Of a stretch of 44,676 nt of DNA, positions 9,048 to 18,721 are shown in pieces. Positions within the stretch are counted from its first letter, which is position 1, and each line of letters begins with the position of its first letter. Origin of the DNA: Ignavibacteria bacterium (GTDB lineage: Bacteria > Bacteroidota > Ignavibacteria > UBA10030 > SZUA-254); contig JACOSX010000131.1 in NCBI GenBank assembly GCA_016178625.1, positions 1 to 44,676 of the forward strand. The letters are read 5' to 3'. The position numbers were made by a program, and so were the translations under genes. Below the pieces are notes generated by a model. That model was not told the origin of the DNA, made no database searches, and saw nothing but the letters and a program-made list of their open reading frames with translations.

Positions 9048-10337
9048 ATGGCTGTTTTAGGTTCTGCGCACAGGGCTCGTGTGCGTCTCTTCAGAGACAC
9101 AATCTTGTTCCTCACATATTTGAGCACGACATCTGCTTTATCACAACAGATAGCCGACAGTTCTGCCTCACTTCGGAAGAATGCATTACGGGCGTATATT
9201 GATTGCACTCACTGCGATCTCGATTATATTCGGTCGGAGGTCACGTTCATCAACTATGTCCGCGACCGCTCCGAGGCGCAACTCCATACCCTGATTACCA
9301 CTGAACGAGCCGGTAACGGAGGTGTCGCCTATACCTTCACATTCATCGGCCAACAAGAGTTTCTCGGAGTAAACGATACGCTTACCTACATTTCCAAACA
9401 ATCAGACACAGAGGAAATTATTCGTGCGGGGTTGGTGCAAAGCCTAAAACTTGGATTGATCCGATACGTTGAGCGAACTCCACTGGCGCATAACCTTTCC
9501 ATTGGCTACGAAATCCCTTCAAAGACAGCAGAAGTCCAAGATACATGGGATTATTGGCTGTTCTCGATCAACGCCAACGGATCATTCAGCGGCGAACAGC
9601 AACAAACATCACGGTTTCTTTCCGGTTCCTTCTCCGCTAATCGTACAACTGCCGATCTTAAAATCAACATTTCCGGTCGTGTCAACAATCGCGAAAACAA
9701 TTTCGAAATAGATGATACGACTGAAATAAAAAACATCTCGCGCCGCCTCGGCTTTGAAGGTTCTGTCATATTCAGCCTTACCGATCATTGGTCTACAGGA
9801 GCCTCAACGGAAATCACCTCAGCAACATTCAACAACCGCAAGGTCTTAATCGATCCTGCAGTCGGTCTCGAGTATAACCTCTTTCGGTACTCAGAATCGA
9901 CACGCAGGCAGCTTCGCTTCGGTTACGAAATCCATTACAATTATGTGGAGTACAATGAAGAGACAATTTATTTCAAGAATGTCGAACGCCGTGTGAATGA
10001 AAAGATTTCGGCGACCCTCGAAGTGAAGGAACCATGGGGTACGGCAGCAGCCTCTCTTGAAGCCTCGCACTATTTCCATGATTTCAATAAGAATCGCATT
10101 GAACTCTTCGGCGAGCTTTCCTACCGTCTGATTGAGGGTCTGTCGATCCGCTTGTTCGGCAGTGTGTCAAGGATTCACGATCAGCTGTTTCTCCCAATTC
10201 GAGGGGCTTCTACAGAAGAAATTCTTCTGCAACAGTCTCAACGCGCAACTCAGTACGAGTACTCTACCTCCATTGGGTTCAGTTACAGTTTTGGTTCAAT
10301 CTATAACAATGTCGTTAATGCCCGCTTTGGAATGTAG
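9048..10337 (+). CDS. Putative outer-membrane beta-barrel protein
   Basis: 429 residues from the ATG at 9048, which gives a signal peptide (hydrophobic core DTILFLTYLSTTSALS, cleavage near SALSQ). The open frame extends further upstream but that part overlaps the end of bshC and lacks signal features. The mature part is rich in alternating hydrophobic/polar strands with aromatic girdles (for example FRYSESTRRQLRFGYEIHY), typical of a barrel. The general look recalls DUF481-type outer-membrane proteins, but the assignment to a named family is uncertain. The N-terminal ~90 residues contain a CTHCD pair of cysteines. Function unknown. Confidence 0.75.
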   Translation: MAVLGSAHRARVRLFRDTILFLTYLSTTSALSQQIADSSASLRKNALRAYIDCTHCDLDYIRSEVTFINYVRDRSEAQLHTLITTERAGNGGVAYTFTFIGQQEFLGVNDTLTYISKQSDTEEIIRAGLVQSLKLGLIRYVERTPLAHNLSIGYEIPSKTAEVQDTWDYWLFSINANGSFSGEQQQTSRFLSGSFSANRTTADLKINISGRVNNRENNFEIDDTTEIKNISRRLGFEGSVIFSLTDHWSTGASTEITSATFNNRKVLIDPAVGLEYNLFRYSESTRRQLRFGYEIHYNYVEYNEETIYFKNVERRVNEKISATLEVKEPWGTAAASLEASHYFHDFNKNRIELFGELSYRLIEGLSIRLFGSVSRIHDQLFLPIRGASTEEILLQQSQRATQYEYSTSIGFSYSFGSIYNNVVNARFGM

Positions 10338-10355
10338 ATCCCTTCTTGTATTGAA

Positions 10356-10372
10356 GCGGGTAATGTTCCCGC
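10356..10372. terminator. Weak hairpin between convergent genes
   Basis: GCGGG and CCCGC form a 5-bp stem with a 7-base loop in the 60-base gap between the barrel gene (+) and gpmI (-). There is no T-tract on either side, so this is at best a weak bidirectional stop signal. Confidence 0.2.
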
Positions 10373-10397
10373 GTGGATGGATCACCATGGAAGGATA

Positions 10398-11936
10398 TTA
10401 TATGTCTTCGATCATCGATACTCCGTCCATCTCCTCGGGTGCCGGAATACCCATTAACTGAAGTATCGTCGGGGCGATATCCGCAAGCTTCCCCTCTCTC
10501 CGAAGTGTGACTCGCAAGCCATCTCTCGCAACGATAAAAGGGACCCAGTTGGTTGTGTGTGCTGTGTGAGGACCGCCGTCATCATCCACCATTTTATCGG
10601 CATTCCCATGGTCTGCGGTGATCAATACCGTATAACCTTTCGCGAGTGCTGTTGGAACAACCTTGTTCAAGCAATCATCAATGACCTCGACCGCCCGGAT
10701 CGTCGCCTCAATCTTTCCAGAGTGACCAACCATATCAGCATTCGCGTAATTCATGACGATGAACGCGTACCGCGAAGACGCAAGCGCTTCGATGGCTTTG
10801 TCGGTAATACCATATGCACTCATTTCCGGTTTCCGGTCGTACGTCGGTACACCGCGTGGTGAAGGAATGAGGACGCGGTCTTCCCCGGGAAAGGGGTCTT
10901 CTCTTCCTCCATTGAAAAAGAAAGTTACATGCGCGTACTTTTCTGTCTCAGCGAGATGAAGCTGCATCAATCCCATAGTGGAGATTATCTCACCAAGTGT
11001 CTTCGTGAGGAATGTGGGAGGAAAAGCGACAGGACAGTGGAAATCTTCATGATACTGCGTCATCGTAGCATAATACAGATCTAATTTGCGTCGTGGAAAT
11101 TTATCAAACTCCTCTTCGATAAAAGCTCGTGTCATCTGTCGCGGTCGATCTGTCCGGAAATTGAAAAAGATTATTGAATCGTGATCTTGAACTGAGCTAA
11201 CCTGCTTCCCATTGTATCCGACGACGATGGGTAAAATAAATTCATCTGTGATCCCTCGTGCATATGATTGTCGAACAGCTTCGAGCGGATCCGTTGTTTG
11301 GAGTCCTATACCTTCGGTCATAGCCCGATATGCCTTTTCAGTGCGATCCCATCGGTTGTCGCGGTCCATCCCATAGTATCGTCCTGTGATTGTTGCGACC
11401 GCACCCACGCCAAGCTCCCTCATTTTGTCCAGAAGGTCGGCGATATACTTCACGCCGTTCTCGGGTGGAGTATCTCTCCCGTCAAGCAAGGCGTGGACGT
11501 AGACTCGTTCAAGCTGATGTCGTTTAGCCAACTCAAGTAAGGCATAGAGATGCGTGTTGAGACTATGAACACCTCCCTCGGAAAGCAATCCGATATAATG
11601 GAGTGATGAGTGATGGTGTTTCACATTATTGATCGCACCGACGAACGCATCCTTCTGAAAAAAATCGCCCATGCGAATAGATCGGTTGATGCGGGTAATC
11701 TCCTGATAGACAACCCTTCCTGCGCCGATATTCATGTGCCCAACCTCAGAATTACCCATCTGTCCGGTCGGCAAACCAACATCTTCACTTGATGCGTTGA
11801 TCGCCGTCCACGGATATGTTGCAAAGAGATGATCGATGAATGGCTTCTTGGCTTGTGCGATCGCATCGATCTTAGGGTTTTTCCCGAGTCCGAATCCATC
11901 GAGAATAATAAGAACGACCTTAGTGGAAGGATCCAT
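10398..11936 (-). CDS. gpmI: 2,3-bisphosphoglycerate-independent phosphoglycerate mutase
   Basis: 512 residues, the normal length. The alkaline-phosphatase-superfamily core starts at LIILDGFGLG with metal ligand Asp13. The phospho-serine motif GQMGNSEVGHMN places the catalytic Ser at 63. The metal-binding C-terminal motif ITADHGNADKM and the HTAHTTNWVP segment are present. The enzyme interconverts 3- and 2-phosphoglycerate in glycolysis and gluconeogenesis using manganese. It is separated from pnp by a long hairpin and appears to be a single-gene unit. Confidence 0.95.
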   Translation of the reverse strand: MDPSTKVVLIILDGFGLGKNPKIDAIAQAKKPFIDHLFATYPWTAINASSEDVGLPTGQMGNSEVGHMNIGAGRVVYQEITRINRSIRMGDFFQKDAFVGAINNVKHHHSSLHYIGLLSEGGVHSLNTHLYALLELAKRHQLERVYVHALLDGRDTPPENGVKYIADLLDKMRELGVGAVATITGRYYGMDRDNRWDRTEKAYRAMTEGIGLQTTDPLEAVRQSYARGITDEFILPIVVGYNGKQVSSVQDHDSIIFFNFRTDRPRQMTRAFIEEEFDKFPRRKLDLYYATMTQYHEDFHCPVAFPPTFLTKTLGEIISTMGLMQLHLAETEKYAHVTFFFNGGREDPFPGEDRVLIPSPRGVPTYDRKPEMSAYGITDKAIEALASSRYAFIVMNYANADMVGHSGKIEATIRAVEVIDDCLNKVVPTALAKGYTVLITADHGNADKMVDDDGGPHTAHTTNWVPFIVARDGLRVTLRREGKLADIAPTILQLMGIPAPEEMDGVSMIEDI

Positions 11937-11985
11937 TGAGTGTATGATTTAGAAACGTTGGAAGTGATTCGAATATAATAAAGGA

Positions 11986-12029
11986 ATGCCCGTATGACCA
12001 GAGATCGAGTCTATGATCATAACGGGCAT
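11986..12029 (-). terminator. Long hairpin after pnp, probable terminator of the rimP-pnp operon
   Basis: ATGCCCG pairs with CGGGCAT, and inside it TATGATCA pairs with TGGTCATA (one G-U, one bulged T), giving about 15 bp around a 13-base loop. It begins some 17 bases after the pnp stop. The tail is only moderately T-rich (TCCTTTATTATATT), so it may act as an RNA-stabilising hairpin as much as a terminator. Confidence 0.55.
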
Positions 12030-12046
12030 GTTCGTGCTCTGAGGAA

Positions 12047-14308
12047 TCAGTTGCGATGTTCGCGGTGATGTCCGCCGCCGCGGTGCCCACCTCCTTCACG
12101 ACCTCCATCCCGGCGCGGCGGGCGATTCTTGCGCTCTGCTTCACGCGCAGCTTCAGCATCCGCGTCATAGCCCGGCATCAGCGCCTTCCGACTGAGATTA
12201 TATCGTCCTTCTTCGTCTTTCTTGATGAGCTTGACTTCCACTTCATCGCCAACGTTGACCACGTCAGTGACCTTGTTGACTCGATTCATATCAAGATGAG
12301 AAATATGGACGAGGCCTTCTTTTCCAGGGAGAAATTCAACGAAAGCACCGAAGTCCATGATGCGTGTGACCTTCCCGTGGTATGTTTTCCCGACCTCAGG
12401 TATCTCGACGATCTTATTGATCATCTGCAGTGCCTTGTTACTTCCCTCTGCACTGACGGAAGCGATCACGACAGTACCGTCATCTTCGATGTTGATTTCC
12501 GCGCCCGTGTCCTTAACGATCTGCCGAATCATTTTTCCACCGGGTCCGATGACCGCGCCGATCATGTCGACCGGGATCTTCAAGGTAGTGAGACGTGGCG
12601 CGTATTGTGAAAGCTCTTTGCGTGGCTCGCGGAGGACTTCCGACATGCGGTCAAGAATGTGCAGCCGACCGTCGCGCGCTTGAGCTAATGCTTGCTCGAA
12701 TATTTCGAACGAAATCCCCTGGATCTTTATGTCCATCTGGAAACCGGTGATTCCGTCCTTTGTTCCGGCAACTTTGAAATCCATGTCACCAAGATGATCT
12801 TCATTGCCAAGGATGTCACTGAGGATTGCAACACTGTCTCCCTCTTTGATCAAGCCCATCGCAATTCCAGCGACTGGCTTCTTTAAGGGCACTCCAGCAT
12901 CCATCAACGCCAGTGAGCCGGCGCAGACGGTTGCCATCGAGGATGAACCGTTCGATTCAAGAATGTCGGAGACGATACGAATCGTGTACGGAAATTCCGC
13001 TTCAGGTGGAACGAGATTCTTGAGTGACCGCTCAGCTAAATTCCCGTGACCGATTTCTCTCCGACCAGTGAACCCAAGTCTTCCAACCTCGCCCACTGAG
13101 AACGGTGGAAAGTTGTAATGAAGCATGAACCGCTTGGTCGATTCGGGAAGTAGTCCGTCAAGGATTTGTTCATCCATTTTTGTCCCGAGGGTGGCTGTGG
13201 TCAGACTCTGAGTTTCACCACGGGTGAAGAGTGCCGAACCATGCGTTCGGGGCAAGACCCCGACTTCAGACGTAATCGAACGAATATCCCGGACTCCCCG
13301 TCCGTCGAGTCGTTTGCCAGACTCCAAGATCATCTTGCGCATTTCTTCATACTCGATGTCATGTAGAATTTCGTTGATGAACTTCGCTCGTGATTCAAGA
13401 AACAATTCAGGGGACTCAATCGTTTCTATTCCGGCGGCGGAAAGATTAAGACTACTCACTTCAGCTTTCAAGGCGTCGAACGTCATGGTCCGGATCGTTT
13501 CGTTCGCTTTGCTCCGTGCATCTTTCATGAGCACTTGCTGGGTCACCTTCCGGATCTCTTGACGCGCAATCTTGGAGACGACGTCTGCCAACAACTTCTT
13601 GAGAGGATTCGATGCGACATCACGTTTCGTTCTGCCGCATTCTTTCCGCAGATCGGATTGCAGATCGCACAGCTTGCGAATGTTTTCGTGAGCAAATTTC
13701 AATGCCCCAAGCATATCCTGCTCGGTGATTTCCTTGGCTTCGCCCTCAACCATAACGACGGAAGTCTTCGTACCCGCGACTGTGACATCCATATCGCTGG
13801 ATTCTAATTGGCTGAAGGTCGGGTTGATGATGAGCGTCCCGTCAACTCTTCCTACGCGGACCTCTGCTATTGGTCCATCGAAGGGGATATCAGATATCAT
13901 CAGGGCTGCCGACGCGCCAATCGCCCCGAGAATATCTCCATCGTTCTCCAAGTCAGACGAAAATACGGTCAACATCACCTGTGTCTCGTTTCGGAACAGT
14001 TCCGGGAACATGGGACGAATGGGTCGATCGATCAATCGCGATGAGAGTACTTCCTTTTCTGAAGGACGCCCTTCACGTTTCAAAAATCCGCCCGGAATCT
14101 TTCCGGCGGCGGCCGTTTTCTCCCGATATTCAACTTGCAGAGGAAAGAAATCTTTTCCTTCGTCCGCTTCCCGGCTCGCTACCACCGTGGCAAGAACCAT
14201 TGTATCTCCGTAGCGCACCATCACTGATCCATCGGCTTGCTTTGCTAACTTTCCTGTCTCGATGGACAATGTTCGTCCCCCAATCTCAATTTCCTTCTGT
14301 ACTACCAT
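12047..14308 (-). CDS. pnp: Polyribonucleotide nucleotidyltransferase (PNPase)
   Basis: 753 residues from the ATG at 14308. The open frame runs 36 codons further, but those residues do not look like PNPase and the family begins with the equivalent of VVQKEIEIGGRTLSIETGKLA. Two RNase PH domains flank a helical domain. The second carries the GHGNLAERSL segment and the phosphate-site region near ESNGSSSMA. A KH domain (IGAVIGPGGKMI) and an S1 domain (KVTRIMDFGAFVEF) follow. The Gly/Arg/His-rich tail is extra. The enzyme is a trimeric phosphorolytic 3'-5' exonuclease of the RNA degradosome. The rpsO-pnp order is classical. The stop codon is TGA. Confidence 0.96.
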   Translation of the reverse strand: MVVQKEIEIGGRTLSIETGKLAKQADGSVMVRYGDTMVLATVVASREADEGKDFFPLQVEYREKTAAAGKIPGGFLKREGRPSEKEVLSSRLIDRPIRPMFPELFRNETQVMLTVFSSDLENDGDILGAIGASAALMISDIPFDGPIAEVRVGRVDGTLIINPTFSQLESSDMDVTVAGTKTSVVMVEGEAKEITEQDMLGALKFAHENIRKLCDLQSDLRKECGRTKRDVASNPLKKLLADVVSKIARQEIRKVTQQVLMKDARSKANETIRTMTFDALKAEVSSLNLSAAGIETIESPELFLESRAKFINEILHDIEYEEMRKMILESGKRLDGRGVRDIRSITSEVGVLPRTHGSALFTRGETQSLTTATLGTKMDEQILDGLLPESTKRFMLHYNFPPFSVGEVGRLGFTGRREIGHGNLAERSLKNLVPPEAEFPYTIRIVSDILESNGSSSMATVCAGSLALMDAGVPLKKPVAGIAMGLIKEGDSVAILSDILGNEDHLGDMDFKVAGTKDGITGFQMDIKIQGISFEIFEQALAQARDGRLHILDRMSEVLREPRKELSQYAPRLTTLKIPVDMIGAVIGPGGKMIRQIVKDTGAEINIEDDGTVVIASVSAEGSNKALQMINKIVEIPEVGKTYHGKVTRIMDFGAFVEFLPGKEGLVHISHLDMNRVNKVTDVVNVGDEVEVKLIKKDEEGRYNLSRKALMPGYDADAEAAREAERKNRPPRRDGGREGGGHRGGGHHREHRN

Positions 14309-14366
14309 GTGTGTATCTGCTTTCTTCTGATTTCGTTCATTAAACACCTGCCTCATGCAGCGTGTA

Positions 14367-14636
14367 TTACTTACGTAGATCGAGTTCTTGAATGATCTTC
14401 CGATATCGATCGACACTTTTTTCTTGGAGGTAATCCAATAATTTTCTCCTTTTACCCACCATTTGCAATAAGCCTCGACGCGAGTGATGATCCTTCACGT
14501 TCTTATCGAAGTGGCTCGAAAGTTCGTTGATCCTGGTCGTCAGCAGGGCAATCTGCACTTCTGGTGAGCCGGAGTCCTTCGGCGACTTACCATATTTGGT
14601 CATGATATCTTGTTTCTGTGCTTTCGTCAGTGGCAT
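14367..14636 (-). CDS. rpsO: 30S ribosomal protein S15
   Basis: 89 residues when started at the ATG at 14636, exactly the usual length. A TTG two codons upstream keeps the frame, but AAAGGAG lies seven bases before the ATG and decides the start. The ribosome-binding site is inside the last codons of ribF, whose TGA (14639-14641) ends two bases before the ATG, so translation is probably coupled. Typical S15 features are [17 protein letters not shown], the [16 protein letters not shown] segment that binds 16S rRNA, and [11 protein letters not shown]. Confidence 0.97.
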   Translation of the reverse strand: MPLTKAQKQDIMTKYGKSPKDSGSPEVQIALLTTRINELSSHFDKNVKDHHSRRGLLQMVGKRRKLLDYLQEKSVDRYRKIIQELDLRK

Positions 14637-14638
14637 CT

Positions 14639-15598
14639 TCAATCTCCTTTATGACTGATCTCTGATAACTGTGTTGTTGTTATATAATTCATACATTGGG
14701 CACGATCTTGGCGCAGCTGTGTAATTAATTCATCCTGTGATAAAAACTTTTTTTCCGGACGCAACCGCTTCAGAAACTGAACCCGGAGTAAGGAACCATA
14801 AATGATTTTATTGAAATCAAAGATATTGACTTCGATCGTCCGCTTGAGCTCGGTGTGAAATGTCGGCCGTGTTCCAATATTCATCATGCCATAGTATTGG
14901 TTTTCGCCGACCAGCACCGAAACGCAATAGACTCCTTCAGCCGGAATCAGTTGAAAAGAATGGACCGGATCGAGATTCGCTGTTGGGAATCCGATCTGCG
15001 TCCCACGACGATCACCTTGCACAACGTTCCCCGTGATGGAGTAGGGTCGCCCGAGAAAGATCTCGGCGCGTTCTACATCGCCTTGTAAAAGCATTTCGCG
15101 TATTTTGGAGCTGCTTACGGCTTCACCATCAATTGAGACAGGTTCAACCACGGCAACCGAAAAATCGAATGTTTTGCCTAATGCCTGCAACTCTTGAATT
15201 CCCCCTTCGCGATCTCTCCCGAACATATGGTCGTGACCGACAATGACTTCGCTGACGCCAACACCCCTGACGGCATATCGTTCATAGAATTCCTGTGAGG
15301 TCTGTCGCGAGAATTCGTACGTAAACTCTAATACAACCGTGATATCCACAGCCAATTGACCGATGAGGTCAAGCCGTTCCTCCAATGGTGTGAGGAGCTT
15401 GATTGGTCCTCGTCCCACCACTTCACGTGGATGTGGCTCGAACGTAACAATGACACTTCGACCATGATGGGATCGCGCGCGCGTCACCAATTCCTTGATG
15501 ATAGAACGATGGCCGAGATGGACGCCATCAAACGTTCCGACCGTAAGAACGGAATTCTTGTCATGTGTTAGCTCCTGCACCGAACGTACAACGATCAT
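14639..15598 (-). CDS. ribF: Bifunctional riboflavin kinase / FMN adenylyltransferase
   Basis: 319 residues. The N-terminal FAD synthetase domain has [14 protein letters not shown] (about 21-34) and a nucleotidyl-transferase-type HxGH. The C-terminal riboflavin kinase domain has [17 protein letters not shown] and the GFPTANL motif. The protein makes FMN and then FAD. It lies between rbfA and rpsO, as in many bacteria, except that truB is missing from the preceding gap. The end overlaps the ribosome-binding site of rpsO. Confidence 0.95.
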   Translation of the reverse strand: MIVVRSVQELTHDKNSVLTVGTFDGVHLGHRSIIKELVTRARSHHGRSVIVTFEPHPREVVGRGPIKLLTPLEERLDLIGQLAVDITVVLEFTYEFSRQTSQEFYERYAVRGVGVSEVIVGHDHMFGRDREGGIQELQALGKTFDFSVAVVEPVSIDGEAVSSSKIREMLLQGDVERAEIFLGRPYSITGNVVQGDRRGTQIGFPTANLDPVHSFQLIPAEGVYCVSVLVGENQYYGMMNIGTRPTFHTELKRTIEVNIFDFNKIIYGSLLRVQFLKRLRPEKKFLSQDELITQLRQDRAQCMNYITTTQLSEISHKGD

Positions 15599-15655
15599 TG
15601 CCCCGAATCCATCTGATAACTACTTTGCTTCAACCTGTCCGGCATCTCCGGTGTC
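15599..15655 (-). other. rbfA-ribF junction where truB is absent
   Basis: The gap is only 57 bases. It contains a 16-codon open frame starting at ATG 15647 whose TGA overlaps the ribF ATG (ATGA), which looks like a translational-coupling arrangement or a scar. Nothing in it resembles TruB. Confidence 0.4.
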
Positions 15656-16015
15656 TTACGTTCCGGTATCATCCCCATTTTTACGGATCTGTTTCAACAG
15701 TTGCTCAATTTTTTGAACGCGGTCCATCGTTTCATCCATATAGAATTGGATGGAAGGAGTGAACTTTAAGCGCAGGTGTGAACCGATGAATGATCGGATC
15801 TCTCCTTTATGGCCTTCGAGCATATGCATCGTGACGGTTTTGACTTCCGATGTCCCCATGATGCTTACATAAATCTTAGCAATCCGCAGATCGGGAGTAA
15901 CATGGACATCGGTGACGGTAATGAAGCCGTAGGCTGGGTCGCGGTATTCCCGCGAAAAATATGTTCCGACCTCTTCCTTGATTAGCGATGCGACACGTTC
16001 GGTTCGTAATGACAT
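15656..16015 (-). CDS. rbfA: 30S ribosome-binding factor A
   Basis: 119 residues with the RbfA pattern: RTERVASLIKEEVGTYF at the N-terminus, VTDVHVTPDLRIAKIYVSI in the KH-like core, and IRSFIGSHLRLKFTPSIQFYMDETMD before the variable tail. RbfA helps mature the 5' end of 16S rRNA and is needed for late 30S assembly and cold growth. It begins nine bases after infB, in the same operon. Confidence 0.95.
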   Translation of the reverse strand: MSLRTERVASLIKEEVGTYFSREYRDPAYGFITVTDVHVTPDLRIAKIYVSIMGTSEVKTVTMHMLEGHKGEIRSFIGSHLRLKFTPSIQFYMDETMDRVQKIEQLLKQIRKNGDDTGT

Positions 16016-16024
16016 GTGCGTTCC

Positions 16025-18709
16025 TCATGTTAGCTTTCGCATTGTTTCGACGACCTTAAACGCTTCAAGCGTGTCTCCAACTTTAAGATCGTTGAATCCT
16101 TCAAGACCAATGCCACACTCAAATCCGGCTTCGACTTCCCGGACATCATCTTTGAATCGCTTCAGTGAAGCGAGACCGCCCTCAAACACGACGATGCCGT
16201 CACGGATCAATCGTACTTTGTTCCCGCGAGCGATCTTCCCGTCTTGCACGTAACATCCAGCAACTGTTCCAATCTTCGGTACCTTGAATGTATCTCGAAC
16301 TTCTATTGTCGCTGTGATCTCCTCGTTCTTCTCGGGTGTCAATAAACCTTCAAGCGCTTTCTTCACATCTTCAATAGCATCATAAATAATATTGTACAGA
16401 CGGATATCGACATTTTCCTGTTCGGCAAGTCTCCGGGCATTCAAGTTCGGTCTAACGTGGAAACCAATGATCACTGCATTTGATGCGGCAGCAAGCAGTA
16501 CGTCGGATTCGGAGATTGTACCGACCGCATGATGAATCACGTTAACTCGTACCTCAGCATGTTCGATCTTCATGAGTGAGTCAGCCAGCGCGCCAATTGA
16601 TCCATCCACATCTCCCTTAACAATCACCTTCAGTTCCTTGATTTGGCCTTCCTGGATCTTTTTCGAGAGATCATCCAGTGTAACGCTGCGGATCAACCGG
16701 AAATCTTGCTCTCGTTTAAGTTGCTGGCGGCGTAAGCTAATGTCGCGCGCTTCGCGATCTGCCTCCACAACGGCGAAACTGTCACCCGCTTGCGGAACCC
16801 CGTCGAAACCTAAGATCTGTGCCGGTGTCGATGACTTCGCAACCTCGATACGTTTGCCTCGTTCATCGTACATCGCGCGAACCTTTCCACTTTGAATTCC
16901 GGCAACAAACGAGTCTCCAATTTTGAGCATACCTTTTTGGACAAGAACAGTCGCTACTGTTCCTTTTCCTTTGTCGACTTTTGCTTCGATGACCGCTCCT
17001 CTCGCCGAACGGTTGGGATTTGCCCTGAGGTTGAGCACGTCCGCTTCGAGAAGTATCTTCTCAAGAAGCAGATCTACGTTTTTCCCTGTTCGGGCGGAAA
17101 TTTCCACACACTGATATTTCCCCCCCCACTCTTCTACAAGAACATTTTTCTCAGAGAGTTGTTGTCGAATCCGATCGGGATTTGATTCAGGCTTATCAAT
17201 TTTATTGACGGCAATAACAATGGGGACGTTTGCAGCCTGCGCATGGCTAATTGCTTCAACGGTTTGAGGCATCACACTATCATCTGCTGCAACAACAAGA
17301 ACAACAATATCCGTGAGTTGTGCGCCCCTGGCGCGCATAGCAGTAAATGCTTCATGACCCGGTGTATCAAGGAAGGTGATACTTCGCTTCGCATCAATCG
17401 AGACCATGTAGGCACCGATGTGCTGGGTAATGCCGCCTGCTTCCCCGGCAACAACATTACTTCGACGGACGTAATCCAGAAGCGAGGTTTTTCCGTGATC
17501 AACATGCCCCATGATTGTCACAACAGGTGGACGAGGTTCGAGGGCGCTCTCGTCGTCTGGCACATCGGCAACAATGTCTTCCGTTAACTCTGAGAAGAAC
17601 CTCACCTCATATCCAAATTCGTCCGCCACGAGTTGAATCGCATCCTTGTCGAGCCGCTGATTGATCGAGACCATGAGCCCCAGCTCGATACATTTCTTGA
17701 TGACATCAGCAACCCCGACGCCCATCAGATTGGCAAGCTCGTTGACAGAAACGAATTCTGTTACACGGAGAATTGACTTTTCTTTTTCTAGTTCTTCCAG
17801 GTGTCGCTGTTCTTCCATCATGCGCTTCTCTTTACGTTTCCGTTTGAAGGCAGCGCGGGAAACGACACCACTCTCATCCATTTCTGCGAGCGTTCTCTTG
17901 ATTGCTTCTTCAACTTCTTCCTGATCGACCTCGCGGTATTTGAGCTTTCTCTTCTTCTTCGACTTTCGAAGCAGCTCATCGGTTTCTTCCACAACTGGTG
18001 TGGGTGCCTCGGTCCGAATCCTTTTTTTCTTTTTCTTTTTCTTTTTCTGCTCTTCTTCCGTGGTAGCGCTCTGATCTGTATCCGCGGGCGCCAAACCCTC
18101 ATGCACAGCATTGGATCTGTTTACTTCCTCAAGATCGATCTTCCCTTTGATCTTCAAGCCCATCTTCGTGGCGCGACGGGCAACGAATTCTGCCTCCTTC
18201 TTCCCTTTGGTCGGTACAGATTCGGGAGTGCCTTTGTCGGCAATTTCCGGCGCAATAAGTTCAGGAGACGACGCCTCGGACTCCACAGCAAGTATTTCTT
18301 CCGAAGTCGCCACATCCTCATCGGTTTGTACTTCAGCAGGGACAAGGAACTTTGGCTGTACGGATACCTCAGGGGGAGTAGTCTTTGGGACCTCGCGAGA
18401 CTCTGCAGCCTTTGGTTTCCTTCCTACCTTGGACTTAGGGAGTTCCTCAACAACGGCTGTCGGTTTGACTTCCACCTTTTTACGCGAATCTCGGATTGTT
18501 TGGATCTTCCGATGATGCTTTTCAGCAACCTCTTTCTCTTTCTTGAAGTGGGATAGGATGTCGTGCATCATTGCGTCATCCACCACGGACATGTGCGTTT
18601 TCACAACATGACCCCTCTTTTTCAGATAATCCATCAACGTCTCGTGGGAGATATTGATCTCCTTCGCGATCTGATAGATTTTCTTCTTGGGTTGCGATTT
18701 ATCTATCAT
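16025..18709 (-). CDS. infB: Translation initiation factor IF-2
   Basis: 894 residues. The N-terminal part (1-310) is charged and variable, with a run of eight lysines near 220 and an IF2_N-like start (KKKIYQIAKEINISHETLMDYL). The GTPase domain begins with G1 GHVDHGKTS near 400, then DTPGHEAF (G3) and NKIDKPE (G4). Domains II-IV follow, ending in the fMet-tRNA-binding C-terminal domain with EVEAGFECGIGLEGF. IF-2 brings initiator tRNA to the 30S subunit. The gene lies 12 bases after nusA and uses a TGA stop, which shows TGA is a normal terminator in this genome. Confidence 0.97.
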   Translation of the reverse strand: MIDKSQPKKKIYQIAKEINISHETLMDYLKKRGHVVKTHMSVVDDAMMHDILSHFKKEKEVAEKHHRKIQTIRDSRKKVEVKPTAVVEELPKSKVGRKPKAAESREVPKTTPPEVSVQPKFLVPAEVQTDEDVATSEEILAVESEASSPELIAPEIADKGTPESVPTKGKKEAEFVARRATKMGLKIKGKIDLEEVNRSNAVHEGLAPADTDQSATTEEEQKKKKKKKKRIRTEAPTPVVEETDELLRKSKKKRKLKYREVDQEEVEEAIKRTLAEMDESGVVSRAAFKRKRKEKRMMEEQRHLEELEKEKSILRVTEFVSVNELANLMGVGVADVIKKCIELGLMVSINQRLDKDAIQLVADEFGYEVRFFSELTEDIVADVPDDESALEPRPPVVTIMGHVDHGKTSLLDYVRRSNVVAGEAGGITQHIGAYMVSIDAKRSITFLDTPGHEAFTAMRARGAQLTDIVVLVVAADDSVMPQTVEAISHAQAANVPIVIAVNKIDKPESNPDRIRQQLSEKNVLVEEWGGKYQCVEISARTGKNVDLLLEKILLEADVLNLRANPNRSARGAVIEAKVDKGKGTVATVLVQKGMLKIGDSFVAGIQSGKVRAMYDERGKRIEVAKSSTPAQILGFDGVPQAGDSFAVVEADREARDISLRRQQLKREQDFRLIRSVTLDDLSKKIQEGQIKELKVIVKGDVDGSIGALADSLMKIEHAEVRVNVIHHAVGTISESDVLLAAASNAVIIGFHVRPNLNARRLAEQENVDIRLYNIIYDAIEDVKKALEGLLTPEKNEEITATIEVRDTFKVPKIGTVAGCYVQDGKIARGNKVRLIRDGIVVFEGGLASLKRFKDDVREVEAGFECGIGLEGFNDLKVGDTLEAFKVVETMRKLT

Positions 18710-18721
18710 AATTCTCTTTGT

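Noticed and set aside
13725-14213. Long plus-strand frame opposite pnp
   Set aside because: It is an antisense shadow of a well-recognised PNPase gene.
14309-14416. Longer N-terminus for PNPase
   Set aside because: The extra 36 residues do not resemble the family and would overlap rpsO.
17801-18556. 251-codon plus-strand frame opposite infB
   Set aside because: A low-complexity shadow (Phe/Leu-rich) of the Lys/Glu-rich IF-2 N-terminus.
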